Shown here piece after piece: positions 7,887-17,338 of a stretch of 64,000 nt of DNA. The stretch comes from Bacteroidetes bacterium GWC2_46_850. Its GTDB lineage: Bacteria; Bacteroidota; Bacteroidia; Bacteroidales; Dysgonomonadaceae. A program made the translations under genes and the position numbers. The stretch lies in the NCBI GenBank assembly GCA_001768325.1, contig MENQ01000007.1, positions 1 through 64,000 on the forward strand. The letters are read 5' to 3'. Below the pieces are notes generated by a model. The model searched no databases and was not told where the DNA came from. It saw only the letters and a program-made list of their open reading frames with translations. Positions within the stretch are counted from its first letter, which is position 1, and the number at the start of each line of letters is the position of its first letter.

Positions 7887-8768
7887 TTAGAGCGCTGTAA
7901 ATTGTCTCACCGCAGATGTCGGTTTTGCCGCCCTCATGCCCGAAATAACATGATGATACCTTCTTCCAATATAAGCATTCCAATAGTCCGAATAATTCAC
8001 AAATTTACTACTGGAATTCATTATTTGAAGATCTCCCGTATCATTCCCGTTGGCATCGATAACCTTTATTTTGTAATCGAGACGGGCATACCCCGACGAA
8101 ATAAGTATACTTTTATGTACAATCACGGGCATCCAGCCGGTTGATTCACCGAATGATACCGGTGTGCCGAGGTTGGTCCATTCACTTTTACGAATTACAA
8201 CTCCTTTGCTATCATATTCAATGGGGTACTGATATTGATATTGCAATTTAAGATTCGTCGGTATATCCCCGCTTTCAAAAAGAAAATTATAGAATTTAAT
8301 CCAAGCTGTTGTATCTGAATATTCTGTGACATTTGACTCATAAGGAAAGCCGTTATCAAAAACGATGGGAGGCTTGTTAAAATCGTACACAAAAATATTC
8401 TGTTTGCCTTCCGTGAGTGTGCAGTTCTGATTATATACCAGTTCGAGGTCGGTACTTTTATATAATTTAATGTTATTTGTACCGATTGTAGTGGTATAAA
8501 AACGTCCTACCGATCCGTTGGGGATGACATTGTATGTACTTAAAGGTGCTTTGTCATTTGCATAGAGTTGATCATTTATTTCAACCTTATAAATGTTATT
8601 GGTTGAGGTGGCCGTTACCGGAACAAAATAATGGAGTTGAAATTCAGCCACATTGGATATTGGTTCTGCGTCATATTCAACTATATTCTCATCGCAAGAA
8701 ATCAAACCAATAAAAAGCAGCAAAAGAAAGGTAAAGGTATATTGTAAATTTCTCATAATATGCTTCAT
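7887..8768 (-). CDS. Predicted lipoprotein next to SusD remnant, unknown function
   Basis: 293 aa. Signal peptide with lipobox LLFIGLISC (Cys near residue 25); an alternative start MRNLQY four codons in is possible. The mature part is beta-rich (FQLHYFVPVTATSTNNIYKV, SVGRFYTTTIGTNNIKLYK), resembling DUF4397-like immunoglobulin-type lipoproteins. It starts 20 bp after the SusD-like gene, so it was probably a surface lipoprotein of the same glycan- or peptide-uptake unit. With SusC gone, its present role is unclear. Family membership is a weak call. Confidence 0.6.
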   Translation of the reverse strand: MKHIMRNLQYTFTFLLLLFIGLISCDENIVEYDAEPISNVAEFQLHYFVPVTATSTNNIYKVEINDQLYANDKAPLSTYNVIPNGSVGRFYTTTIGTNNIKLYKSTDLELVYNQNCTLTEGKQNIFVYDFNKPPIVFDNGFPYESNVTEYSDTTAWIKFYNFLFESGDIPTNLKLQYQYQYPIEYDSKGVVIRKSEWTNLGTPVSFGESTGWMPVIVHKSILISSGYARLDYKIKVIDANGNDTGDLQIMNSSSKFVNYSDYWNAYIGRRYHHVISGMRAAKPTSAVRQFTAL

Positions 8769-8787
8769 TTAAAAATTTTACATTCGA

Positions 8788-10617
8788 TCATTGAGGTAAC
8801 TCACCCGGATAAGCAAACCAGGGAATGGAAGTATGATAATTGTCGGCGGTGCCCGAAACAGGTTTGAGTGTTTCCAGCGACTTCAGGTTCCACATATACT
8901 CTGAATTATAACGGGGCCTGATTCTGTAAGCAGGAGAACCTTCATTTTTCTCATTATAGGATCCTTTGCGATTAAACACCTGTGTCGGAGACAAATAAAA
9001 ACCTTTGTATACCTTGGCTGGATCAGCATCCCATTTCTGATTGACCTGGGTTTCGTCCCATCCGTTTCCATTGGCTGGATAAGCACCGGTGTAAGAGACA
9101 TCATAATGATTTTTCCGCAAATCGACCCACGCTTCAGGGGCTCCCCATGGATATAGTGCCACCCATTTTTGCATCATAATATGTGAAAGTGAGTAGTCGG
9201 CCAGCGTCAATCCATCAACATAGGGGCCAGCAATATATTGCTGAGCCAAAGTATTGAAAGCACCCACAGTTATTTTATCACCTCCCTGTGAAACTCCTTC
9301 CTTTCCAGGGTAAATATATTTGGCAGTAAATTCCAGGTCTGCTTCCACTGCTTCTTTAAATGCACTGAGCGATTCTGCTTTCCGGTTCATGTGCCACAGC
9401 GCTTCAGCAAGGCAAAATTTTACTTCGGCACAAGTGGTAAGAATATAGGGTGCATTGTCACGGTAAATCCATTTCCCTATTCCATCGTGCGTGGTAATGG
9501 GATTCTCCGGAGTCGGAAATTGTGATGACCTGTTTCTACCGTAATAAGAGGGGGCTGTGCCGATAGGGCCGTTTGTGCTTGTAAATGAACCCCCATAGTA
9601 ACGATACGTTTTTACGTTATCCACATCGTCGATATTTTCAAACGTGCCATTGGATGTGGTAGATAATTTAACTGTTACGCGGGGATCAAAATGACCAGGT
9701 AAATTTACGAGCGTATCACAAATAATCTGCTTCTCGGATAGTGCGTAAGGATAATAAGCATTACCTTCTACCCTGATTTTCTCACCTGTTGCCTGATCAT
9801 ATTTTGGTACTGATCCTGTGAAAACCTGCACGGCATATTCGTGTTGAAAGTAGGAATAGGAAAGATTTCCTCTTGCAGTACCCCAGAAGTTATTGTATGC
9901 GGAATAAGGAGCTGTCTGTGATCCTCCGGCAACCTTCACTACTGCATCGTCTTCAGAAGACTGGAACGATTTTGCGGCACAATCGACCAATTCCGGTGCA
10001 TAATCGGCCACAAAATTGGTTTTGTGTGAAAGGGAAGAAAGATTTCTGACAAGCACGGCATAGGCAAATTTGATCCACTTATCCGTGTCGCCACCATAGA
10101 TGAAATCATTGCTACTTATTTTGGATCCATATTCATGACTGTCTGTCATTTCAAGCAACTCAATTGCTTTATAAGCCCACTCTCTCACCTGTGTATAAAT
10201 ATCCTTCTGATAATCGTAATTGTGTGCCAGCAATCCGTCTACAAAGGCATCCTTCATCGGAAGTTCACCATGTACTTTCGTCATCATATCCCAGGAAAAT
10301 GCCTTGATTGCATAACCTATTCCTGCCAGGGTCCAGTCCTCGGCTTCCAGCGACTGGTTAATCATATTTTCCAGGTTCATGCCCTGATTCCAGTATACCA
10401 CACGCCAAATTTCTCCGGCAGCATCGGACCCTTCACTGTAATAATGGGTGGCAAAACTGGTATAACCAGTAGTCCCCATCATCTGTGTCATTGGCCCGAT
10501 AGCCCGTATATCCCAATAAATCCCCTGATACTGCTGGGTGATGCCTGCCAGATAGAGATATCCGTCCACGTAGTCCGAATAAATGTCACAGAATATGAAC
10601 ACAGCCCAGGTAAACAA
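8788..10617 (-). pseudogene. SusD/RagB-like lipoprotein lacking its N-terminus
   Basis: A 609-codon frame that reads as SusD-like_2 family: HYYSEGSDAAGEIWRVVYWN, TLAGIGYAIKAFSWDMMTKV, LPMKDAFVDG, and the C-terminal FCLAEALWHMNRKAESLSAF TPR-like helix and WVDLRKNHYDVS. The signal peptide, lipobox Cys and first part of the mature protein (estimated 60-80 residues) are missing. The frame continues upstream without a start into the TGA stop of the dioxygenase gene (10645-10647) in the same frame; TTG 10615-10617 or ATG near 10491 are poor starts. No susC partner exists upstream. A deletion fused the dioxygenase end to the middle of susD, so the product, if any, would stay in the cytoplasm. Confidence 0.8.
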
Positions 10618-10644
10618 TAAGTGAATAAAAGCGGAATCATGTGA

Positions 10645-11475
10645 TCAGGGTGTAATCAGCACGGAGGTCATTGTAAGCGAGCCACCCACCGGTTCGTCGT
10701 TAAAGAGAGTGATTTCGTCATTTTTCTCCTTGAGCGCCAAGGCATAAATAAGCGGCAGGTAATGCTCGGGTGTAGGAATGGCCAGATCAAAAGCCGCTCC
10801 TTGTTTTCTATATTGAATAAGGCTTTGATGATCGTCATCCAGGATATAGGATTTCATCAATTCATTGGCTTCAATAGCCCAGTCATAGCCGTAAGGATCA
10901 CCGCTGAGCCTCCTGAAATCGGCCAGACGCAGATTATGTACCATGTTTCCGCTACCAACAATCAGTACTCCTTTCCGGCTAAGCTCACCAATCTCTTTGG
11001 CCAGGTCATAATGGTATTGTGACGGTTTTGTATAGTCGATGCTCATTTGGATAACCGGCACATCTGCCTGCGGATAGAGATGCTTGATCACGCTCCACGC
11101 GCCATGGTCGAGACCCCAGTTATAATCAAGTTCCACCTCGGTCTTTGTGATTATCTTTTTGGCTTTGCTGGCCCACTCGGGACTGCCCGGTGCCGGATAT
11201 TGCACTTCATAAAGCTCGCGGGGAAAGCCGCCAAAGTCGTGAATGGTCTCCGGTGATGACATGGCGGTCACAAACGTACCTTTTGTCTCCCAATGAGCAG
11301 AGACACAAAGAATAAGTTGAGGCTTGGGAAGTGAGTGCCCCAACTCACGGAATGAAGCAACAAACATATTCTCTTCAATGGCATTCATGGGACTGCCATG
11401 GCCCAGAAACAAAACAGGCATCCTATCGGTACGCCCGAAGTGAGAAGCAATGTTGCGCAAATGGCTGAGCTTCAT
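10645..11475 (-). CDS. ygiD: YgiD-like DODA-type extradiol dioxygenase
   Basis: 276 aa. The pattern PVLFLGHGSPMNAI (residues about 20-33), SAHWETKGTFVT, HDFGGFPRELYEVQYPAPG and WGLDHGAWSVIKHLYPQADV belongs to the DODA/4,5-DOPA extradiol dioxygenase family (LigB superfamily). The histidines of HGSP, SAHW, IHDF and LDHG are the usual metal-site residues. It would be a cytoplasmic enzyme cleaving catechol-type rings; the natural substrate in Bacteroidetes is unknown. Only 27 bp separate it from the truncated susD, so the deletion boundary lies just past its stop. Confidence 0.9.
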   Translation of the reverse strand: MKLSHLRNIASHFGRTDRMPVLFLGHGSPMNAIEENMFVASFRELGHSLPKPQLILCVSAHWETKGTFVTAMSSPETIHDFGGFPRELYEVQYPAPGSPEWASKAKKIITKTEVELDYNWGLDHGAWSVIKHLYPQADVPVIQMSIDYTKPSQYHYDLAKEIGELSRKGVLIVGSGNMVHNLRLADFRRLSGDPYGYDWAIEANELMKSYILDDDHQSLIQYRKQGAAFDLAIPTPEHYLPLIYALALKEKNDEITLFNDEPVGGSLTMTSVLITP

Positions 11476-11502
11476 AGTTAATTGCAGATAAATTGAAAAA
11501 GA

Positions 11503-11524
11503 CTGCCTTGCAGTATGCAGGCAG
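11503..11524 (-). terminator. Terminator of the PorT-like gene
   Basis: Inverted repeat CTGCCT (11503-11508) and AGGCAG (11519-11524) with extra internal pairing, followed on the minus strand by a short T-run. It lies 28 bp after the stop of the gene at 11552-12172. Confidence 0.65.
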
Positions 11525-11551
11525 CCCTTTTCCAGTAAAAAACGATCTAAT

Positions 11552-12172
11552 TTAAAATTTATATCCTACGGAAAGATATGCATTTTGATTCTTCACGTTT
11601 CCGTTATCAGCATTTGAGATATTAACCAGACCCATATCCCAGCCCAGGTCGAGAAGAATGGGTCCAAACTCAGCTCCCACACCAAGTCCCAGTCCTGCGT
11701 CAAAAGGTTTGTACTGCCTGTTCTCATCACCAAAAATTTTGTCAACATCCCATTCTCCCGTTAAATTTCCAACTTTCGCTTCTCTGCTTCCACCCACTCC
11801 GTAGGCTGCATAGGGGCCAGCATGAAAAACGACGCGTGTTCCCGGGGTAACATCCACCTTGTATGCATAATGCAGGGGAAGTTGCAGATACATTAAGTTC
11901 TCGGTATATTCGGCATCCAGTGTAGCATCCACTGCCTTAAACCCTTTGGTGGTAAAGAACAGACCTGTCTGAATGGCAGAGCTGGGCAAAAACTCATAAT
12001 CAAGAGCCAGACCCACGTTAAATCCTATCTTCGGATTGTTATCATCTATCTCGTCGTCATAAACAAGATTAGACATGTTTACACCACCTTTAATCCCTAA
12101 ATTTAGCTGAGCACTTACGCCTGTAACGATAGCAAGCATTCCTATAAGTGCCATTAATCTTAATTTTTTCAT
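11552..12172 (-). CDS. PorT-family outer-membrane beta-barrel protein
   Basis: 206 aa with a cleavable signal (MKKLRLMALIGMLAIVTGVS, then AQ). The mature part starts LNLGIKGGVNMSNLVYDDEI, the typical opening of PorT/OmpW-like eight-strand barrels of Bacteroidetes. It alternates aromatic and hydrophobic strands (LMYLQLPLHYAYKV, VVFHAGPYAAYGVGG) and ends in an aromatic residue (YLSVGYKF), the outer-membrane assembly signal. Specific function is unknown. It is monocistronic, with its own terminator. Confidence 0.85.
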   Translation of the reverse strand: MKKLRLMALIGMLAIVTGVSAQLNLGIKGGVNMSNLVYDDEIDDNNPKIGFNVGLALDYEFLPSSAIQTGLFFTTKGFKAVDATLDAEYTENLMYLQLPLHYAYKVDVTPGTRVVFHAGPYAAYGVGGSREAKVGNLTGEWDVDKIFGDENRQYKPFDAGLGLGVGAEFGPILLDLGWDMGLVNISNADNGNVKNQNAYLSVGYKF

Positions 12173-12321
12173 AATTCAATCACTTTAATGTTCAGTTTGT
12201 TTTAAATCAAGCTTTGGTTATTCGTTATCCAAAACTTCTAATAAAACAGTTTTGGGCTTTATTTGTTCGAAAAGCCCATTACCATATCGGAAAATGGAAA
12301 ATAAACCTCTTTTTTATTGGT

Positions 12322-13536
12322 TTAATAATAAATCAACGCCGAGGCAGCATCGGCAAAAACCTCGTTGGCCACCTCCTTTAACTGGCTCGATGTGATTGCG
12401 TCTATGTGGGCAAAGACCTCTTCAAGGGGAGTATACCGCTGAAAATGCAAAAGTTGCTTACCCAATGCAAGGGCACTGTTTTCATTGTTCTCAGAGGCTA
12501 TGCCCAATTGTCCTTTCCACTGCCTTTTAGCCAGTGAAAGCTGCATGGGGGTCAGCTCTTTTGATTTCATTTTTTCAATTTCCTTCCCGATCAGACGAAT
12601 ACATTTGTCTCTTTGCTTCGGATCACAGGCAAAATAGATGGAAAGAAGGCCTGAATCGGAATAGAGTGTCACACTCGATTCCACCAGATAAGCCAGTCCG
12701 TGCTTTTCCCGCAATGAAGCATTGAGACGACTGTTGAGGCTGCCGCCTCCCAGCACGTTGTTGAGCAAGTATAACGCGTATCTCCGGGGATGATGGAACG
12801 AGAAGGCAGGATATCCCAACATGACATGCGTTTGGGTTGTATTTTTTTGTATTTCCTTACGGAACGAAACAACCGGAGCGGGCGCTGTTCTCATCTTCCG
12901 GGGCAACTGATCATGAGAGAGGGAGAAATATCTCTCTACCTGACGGACTATCCGCGCGAAGGGTGTCTTACCGAAAGAGAAAAACACCATTTCGGAAGGA
13001 TGATACTGTCTGCTCATAAAATGCTGTATCTGCTCCTTCCCAAACGCAGTGAGGGTTTCCTCTTCACCCAGTATATAATGGCCCATATCATGTCCTCTGT
13101 AGAACAGGTTTTCAAAATCATCGTAGATGAGTTCAGAGGGTGTGTCGTGATACGAATTGATCTCATCGAGAATAACTTCTCTTTCCCGCTCAATCTGCCG
13201 GGGTGAAAAGACTGAATGAAAGAGGATATCACTCAGAAGCTCCGTTGCACGGGAGAAATAATCCTCCAGAAACGTGGCATAATAAAAAGTCTCCTCCTTG
13301 GTTGTGTAAGCATTTAAATCGCCTCCCACATTTTCCATCCGGTTCGCAATATGATGCGCTCTCCTTTTGGTGGTTCCCTTAAAGAGCATGTGTTCCACAA
13401 AATGTGCCATGCCCGATTCACCGGGATACTCGTCACGTGTACCGGCATTGATCACGACACCGCAATAAGATATTTCAGAAGGAAAGTAGCGATGAACAAT
13501 CCGAAGGCCGTTCGGTAATGTATGTGTATGTATCAT
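12322..13536 (-). CDS. M16 family zinc peptidase
   Basis: 404 aa, single two-domain M16B size. The inverted zinc motif HFVEHMLFKGT (HxxEH, about residues 46-50) is intact, followed by the distal Glu in EREVILDEINSYHD. The R/Y region of the second domain includes LLNNVLGGGSLNSRLNASLR and HGLAYLVESSVTLYSDSGL. No signal peptide, so it is a cytoplasmic processing peptidase acting on short or unfolded peptides. It lies 11 bp downstream of the AlkD gene on the minus strand and is probably co-transcribed. Confidence 0.92.
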   Translation of the reverse strand: MIHTHTLPNGLRIVHRYFPSEISYCGVVINAGTRDEYPGESGMAHFVEHMLFKGTTKRRAHHIANRMENVGGDLNAYTTKEETFYYATFLEDYFSRATELLSDILFHSVFSPRQIEREREVILDEINSYHDTPSELIYDDFENLFYRGHDMGHYILGEEETLTAFGKEQIQHFMSRQYHPSEMVFFSFGKTPFARIVRQVERYFSLSHDQLPRKMRTAPAPVVSFRKEIQKNTTQTHVMLGYPAFSFHHPRRYALYLLNNVLGGGSLNSRLNASLREKHGLAYLVESSVTLYSDSGLLSIYFACDPKQRDKCIRLIGKEIEKMKSKELTPMQLSLAKRQWKGQLGIASENNENSALALGKQLLHFQRYTPLEEVFAHIDAITSSQLKEVANEVFADAASALIYY

Positions 13537-13547
13537 TTTTTATTCTT

Positions 13548-14258
13548 CTATTTGCCCGGCCGCATCATGTAATGGTTCTTTTGTTCGGGCGACAACCGTT
13601 CAATGGCATAGCGAAGCATTGTCCGCGGCATCTCAAGATGGTGATTGTCAAGAAAACCGGTCAGCACGGCCTCATCGCGCTTGCCAGCCTCCCTGAGCAT
13701 CCAGCCACAGGCTTTGTGCATCAGGTCGTGTTTGTGAGTCAGAAACAACTCACACAGATTCAGCGTATCTGAAAAGTCATTGTTCCGGATGAAAGCCATT
13801 GTTGAAACGATTGCGATACGCTGTTCCCACAGCTGGTCGCTTTCTGCCAGCCTGTATAACAGAGATCGGTCTTCCTGACCTTTCAACCAGGCACCGATGA
13901 TATGGTAACACGACAGATCTACCAGATCCCAGTTGTTGATCCGCTGGGTATGGGCAAGATAAAAATCAACAATCTCACGCCGCACCAAATCATCGGCTTT
14001 TTGAAATTGTGCCACCAGGATGATCAATGCACAAAGGCGACACTCATGCAAATCATCATTCAACAGTTTTTCCAGCTCACCAAATGGTGTTTGTATGAAT
14101 TTCCTGGCTATACCGCGTGTTTCCGGAACAGTACATCCCATAAACCGGTCCCCCTCACCGTATTGTCCTTCGCCAGTCTTGAAAAAATATTTCGCATGTT
14201 CCGCTTTGAGGGGATTACCAAAAGCAAGAAGCTGCTGTTTTATGTTCGCTGCTGTCAT
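13548..14258 (-). CDS. DNA alkylation repair protein, AlkD-like
   Basis: 236 aa, all-helical HEAT-like repeat protein. FMGCTVPETRGIARKFIQTP and the WDLVDLSCYHIIGAWL block (the conserved NWDLVD motif with the catalytic Asp) place it in the DNA alkylation repair (AlkD/AlkC) superfamily. These enzymes excise N3- and N7-alkylated bases without base flipping. It is followed after 11 bp by the M16 peptidase gene and preceded by the dehydrogenase gene, whose stop lies 7 bp upstream. All three probably form a minus-strand operon. Confidence 0.93.
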   Translation of the reverse strand: MTAANIKQQLLAFGNPLKAEHAKYFFKTGEGQYGEGDRFMGCTVPETRGIARKFIQTPFGELEKLLNDDLHECRLCALIILVAQFQKADDLVRREIVDFYLAHTQRINNWDLVDLSCYHIIGAWLKGQEDRSLLYRLAESDQLWEQRIAIVSTMAFIRNNDFSDTLNLCELFLTHKHDLMHKACGWMLREAGKRDEAVLTGFLDNHHLEMPRTMLRYAIERLSPEQKNHYMMRPGK

Positions 14259-14265
14259 ATAAAAG

Positions 14266-15231
14266 TCAGGTTGTTTCGTTAACCCGCGATATGGGGAAGG
14301 TACCTTCGTAAAAACCGACGATGTTTCGGGCCATTTCTATGGACATGTCGAGACGGGCTTCCACCGTTTTGGTTCCCGCGTGGGGTGCCAGAATCACATT
14401 GTCGAGTGTGAGCAGTTCCGGTAAAATATGGGGTTCATTTTCAAATACATCGAGTGCGGCTGCCCATATTTTATTATTTCTCAAAGCATCTGCCAAGGCA
14501 TGCTCATCAACCATATCTCCCCGCGCTGTGTTGATGAATACCGCGGTGGGTTTCATGATGTCCAGTTCCCGTTCTCCGATCATGCGACGGGTCTCCTTTG
14601 TGGAAGGAGCATTCAGGGAGATATAGTCCGCTGTGCTTAGTAATGTGTCGAGAGAGACATACGTTGCGTTATAGATTTGCTCAATTTCCCTGCTCAACCT
14701 GTTCCTGTTGTGGTAGATGATATTCATGCCGGAAGCCACGGCCCGGCGCGCGAGGGACTGGCCTATTCTTCCCATACCAATGATTCCCAGCGTCTTGCCA
14801 TATATCGACAATCCTGCTTCAGCATAGATACCCCAACTTACCCCTTCCGGGCTTCTGAGTTTCCTGTCGTAATAGCTGATTCGCCGGCCGGCAGCCAGCA
14901 GGAGGCCAAAAGCAAATTCTGCGGTCGGTTCCCGGGTAGAATCGGGAATGTTGGTGACAGCAATCCCTTTTTGGGTGGCATAATCCACATCGATGTTATT
15001 GAAACCCACGCCCCAATTGGAAATTAGTTCCAGTTTGCTGCCACGCTCCATGATCTCCTGATCGGTATAAAAACTGAAATTGGGGACAAGCACCTCAAAA
15101 TCGGGAATCATAGCCAACACTTCCTCCCTGGAAAAATAGGATTTCTCAGTCGGGAGGGTTACCGCATACGTCCCTTGCAGAACACGCAGTCCCTCCGGTT
15201 TTAGCCGGTATGCAATCAATACTTTTTTCAT
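14266..15231 (-). CDS. D-isomer-specific 2-hydroxyacid dehydrogenase
   Basis: 321 aa. NAD(P)-binding motif LGIIGMGRIGQSLARRA near residue 150, NWGVGFNNIDVDYATQKGIA near 90, and the catalytic triad Arg in INTARGDMVDE (about 237), Glu in FENEPH (about 265) and His in APHAGTKT (about 283). It interconverts 2-oxoacids and D-2-hydroxyacids; the closest recognised types are glyoxylate/hydroxypyruvate reductases (GhrB-like), but the substrate cannot be read from the sequence. First gene of the probable dehydrogenase-alkD-M16 minus-strand operon. Confidence 0.9.
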   Translation of the reverse strand: MKKVLIAYRLKPEGLRVLQGTYAVTLPTEKSYFSREEVLAMIPDFEVLVPNFSFYTDQEIMERGSKLELISNWGVGFNNIDVDYATQKGIAVTNIPDSTREPTAEFAFGLLLAAGRRISYYDRKLRSPEGVSWGIYAEAGLSIYGKTLGIIGMGRIGQSLARRAVASGMNIIYHNRNRLSREIEQIYNATYVSLDTLLSTADYISLNAPSTKETRRMIGERELDIMKPTAVFINTARGDMVDEHALADALRNNKIWAAALDVFENEPHILPELLTLDNVILAPHAGTKTVEARLDMSIEMARNIVGFYEGTFPISRVNETT

Positions 15232-15319
15232 CTGTTCAAACTTTTGCTGATTCCCCGGTAGCAGTGTGATACAAGTTGACGCTTAAACAGAAAAAACGAG
15301 CCGCATGACCCGTTTTCCG

Positions 15320-15393
15320 CTCTTCAGGTTGGACTCGAACCAACGACCCTCTGATTAACAGTCAGATGCTCTAACCGACTGAGCTACTGAAGA
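15320..15393 (-). tRNA. tRNA-Asn (GTT)
   Basis: 74-nt cloverleaf on the minus strand. Acceptor stem TCTTCAG/CTGAAGA with G discriminator, D-arm AGCTCAGTCGGTTAGAGC, anticodon loop CTGTTAA (anticodon GTT), T-arm GTTGG-TTCGAGT-CCAAC. No CCA is encoded. First of two tandem tRNA-Asn copies by coordinate; second in transcription order. Confidence 0.95.
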
Positions 15394-15414
15394 ATAATTC
15401 TTAATTGTAAGCTG

Positions 15415-15488
15415 CTCTTCCTCTTGGACTTGAACCAAGGACCCTCTGATTAACAGTCAGATGCTCTAACCGACTGAGCTAAGGAAGA
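15415..15488 (-). tRNA. tRNA-Asn (GTT), second copy
   Basis: 74-nt cloverleaf on the minus strand, with the same anticodon arm and D-arm as the copy at 15320. It differs in the acceptor (TCTTCCT/AGGAAGA) and T-stem (CTTGG/CCAAG), both changed on the two sides so pairing is kept. CCA is not encoded. The two genes are 21 bp apart and probably come from one transcript. Confidence 0.95.
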
Positions 15489-15577
15489 ATATTTCTCTCT
15501 GTGCTGAAAAGCGATGCAAAAGTAGTATATTTTTCCGAATAAACCAATAACAGATAAAAAAAAACAAGAAGCGATGT

Positions 15578-16513
15578 TTATACCTGCAAGTGTGCGACGA
15601 TTTGCATTGCCACATCGGTGTCATTATCAGAAAGATTTATCCAATGAATCTTTTTGTCTTTTCTGAACCAGGTAAGTTGCTTCCGGGCATAATTTCGGGA
15701 GTGTTGTTTTATCTTTTCAACGGCAAAATCGAGTGTACAATTCCCGTCGAGATAATCGAAAAGCTCTTTATAACCCACGGTGTTCAGCGAATTCAGGTTA
15801 CGTTTCGGATAAAAGCTCCTTACCTCCCCAAGCAGTCCCTCTTCCATCATTGTGTCTACCCGCCGGTTAATCCGTGCGTACAGCTCCCCGCGTTCCCGGG
15901 TAAAACCAACCTTCACAATCTGAAAAGGGCGTTTCTTCCTGGGATTTGTACGTAGTGATGAGTAGGGTTTTCCTGCCATCAGGCAGACCTCAAGGGCATG
16001 TATTACCCTTTTTGGATTTTTCAGATCCACCACGTCGTAAAACACCGGATCCAGCATCTTCAGTTGCTGCCGGATCGGATCGAGTCCCGCATTCCGGTAC
16101 AGCTGCTGCAGTTCCTCCCGCAAGGTTTCATCTATGGTAGGAATCTCATCAATGCCCTTGCATACGGCATCAATATACATCATGGAGCCCCCGGTGAGTA
16201 TGACGATCGGGTGTTGTCTGAAAAGTTTGTCGAGCAGCAAGAGGACATGCTGTTCATACTCACTGGCACTGTAATAATCTTCGGGTGCGAGCGTCCCCAC
16301 AAAATGATGCTCCACGCGCTGCAATTGTGCGTGTGTGGGTGCAGCCGTACCAATGGTCATGCCCCGGTATATCTGGCGTGAGTCTGCTGATAAAATGGGG
16401 CACCGCAATTGTTCGGCAAGCTGCAGGCTTAACTCGGTTTTGCCTACGCCGGTCGGGCCAAGCAGGACGAGCAGTATAGGTTGCGGGGAAAAATCGGGTT
16501 CTTTCGTTTTTAT
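15578..16513 (-). CDS. miaA: tRNA dimethylallyltransferase MiaA, start codon abnormal
   Basis: Transfers a dimethylallyl group to N6 of A37 in tRNAs reading UNN codons. The P-loop [20 protein letters not shown], then [18 protein letters not shown] and the C-terminal [20 protein letters not shown] are all MiaA hallmarks. The frame is open from a TAA at 16526-16528. No ATG, GTG or TTG occurs before the P-loop; the first usable one (TTG 16406-16408) would remove the Walker A motif. ATA at 16511-16513, which looks like ATG changed in the third base, gives 311 aa, the normal family length. I place the start there, tentatively. Confidence 0.88.
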   Translation of the reverse strand: MKTKEPDFSPQPILLVLLGPTGVGKTELSLQLAEQLRCPILSADSRQIYRGMTIGTAAPTHAQLQRVEHHFVGTLAPEDYYSASEYEQHVLLLLDKLFRQHPIVILTGGSMMYIDAVCKGIDEIPTIDETLREELQQLYRNAGLDPIRQQLKMLDPVFYDVVDLKNPKRVIHALEVCLMAGKPYSSLRTNPRKKRPFQIVKVGFTRERGELYARINRRVDTMMEEGLLGEVRSFYPKRNLNSLNTVGYKELFDYLDGNCTLDFAVEKIKQHSRNYARKQLTWFRKDKKIHWINLSDNDTDVAMQIVAHLQV

Positions 16514-16549
16514 GACAAAAGTGGTTTATTGGGGTTCACATATACGGAG

Positions 16550-17107
16550 TCAATAGAGATCGCTGTTATCCGTTTCAGCCTGGATATCATCGAGACCTTC
16601 GAAACCCTCCTTATCCAGCTCATCCATTTCAAAGCTTTCGTCTCCGTAAAATGTTTCTCCCAGGTCGAGAGCCACGTTTTCTGTTTTCAATTCTTCAATT
16701 TGCAACACCTGCTTCGGGGGCTCCCCTACCGACAAGGTGCAGACCGCCTTTTGCAGATTCTTGCCCGGTATCACTTCTGCCAATTCAATAAACAGTGCCC
16801 GTTCGGTAAGATAGTCGAACACAAACATCAGCTTTTGCTTTTCATCTTCCAGGTAGTCGCTCAGGATACAGTCATCCATGGTCAACGAGTCCTCATCGGA
16901 ATAGGTATCCATCTCCACCAGTGTAATCTCCTCCTTTTTCCGCCACTTGTCGTCGCAAAGAAAAAAAGAGGCCATCTCCTTTTCACTGAATCCGGTACAA
17001 TCAATAATAGCCTGGTAGAAATCCAAAAAAGTTTGATCGGCATCAATTTTTATTTCTCTTTTGAATTTCTCGGCCTCATCCGATAGAATTAGAAATTTGA
17101 ATATCAT
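16550..17107 (-). CDS. Plasmid pRiA4b ORF-3-like (IS1096 TnpR-like) domain protein
   Basis: 185 aa from MIFKFLILSDEAEKFKREIK (ATG 17105-17107); an upstream in-frame start at 17128 adds seven residues. The domain core (FLDFYQAIIDCTGFSEKEMA, SFFLCDDKWRKKEEITL, LSDYLEDEKQKLMFVFDYLT) is the pRiA4b ORF-3-like fold, widespread as a chromosomal gene beside miaA in Bacteroidales. The C-terminal 50 residues are acidic and low-complexity. Function is unknown. Upstream of miaA on the same strand, with 37 bp between its stop and the presumed ATA start. Confidence 0.85.
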   Translation of the reverse strand: MIFKFLILSDEAEKFKREIKIDADQTFLDFYQAIIDCTGFSEKEMASFFLCDDKWRKKEEITLVEMDTYSDEDSLTMDDCILSDYLEDEKQKLMFVFDYLTERALFIELAEVIPGKNLQKAVCTLSVGEPPKQVLQIEELKTENVALDLGETFYGDESFEMDELDKEGFEGLDDIQAETDNSDLY

Positions 17108-17338
17108 TGTGATCTTGGTTTTATGCATTATTGACGTTTCAAAGGTAATAAAAAGTTTTAAAAAGTTATCTACGGTCTTATATTTGTTGTTAACTAAACA
17201 GGCAAATTCTACACGGTCGCGAAGGCCAGATCCACGTTGAACCTATTCAGAACTGAATTGTTTTATAAACATACCCCTGGGGAAAGAATAAAATGAGTAT
17301 ACAATTGATGGAGATATAAATTACAAAAAAATAAAAGA

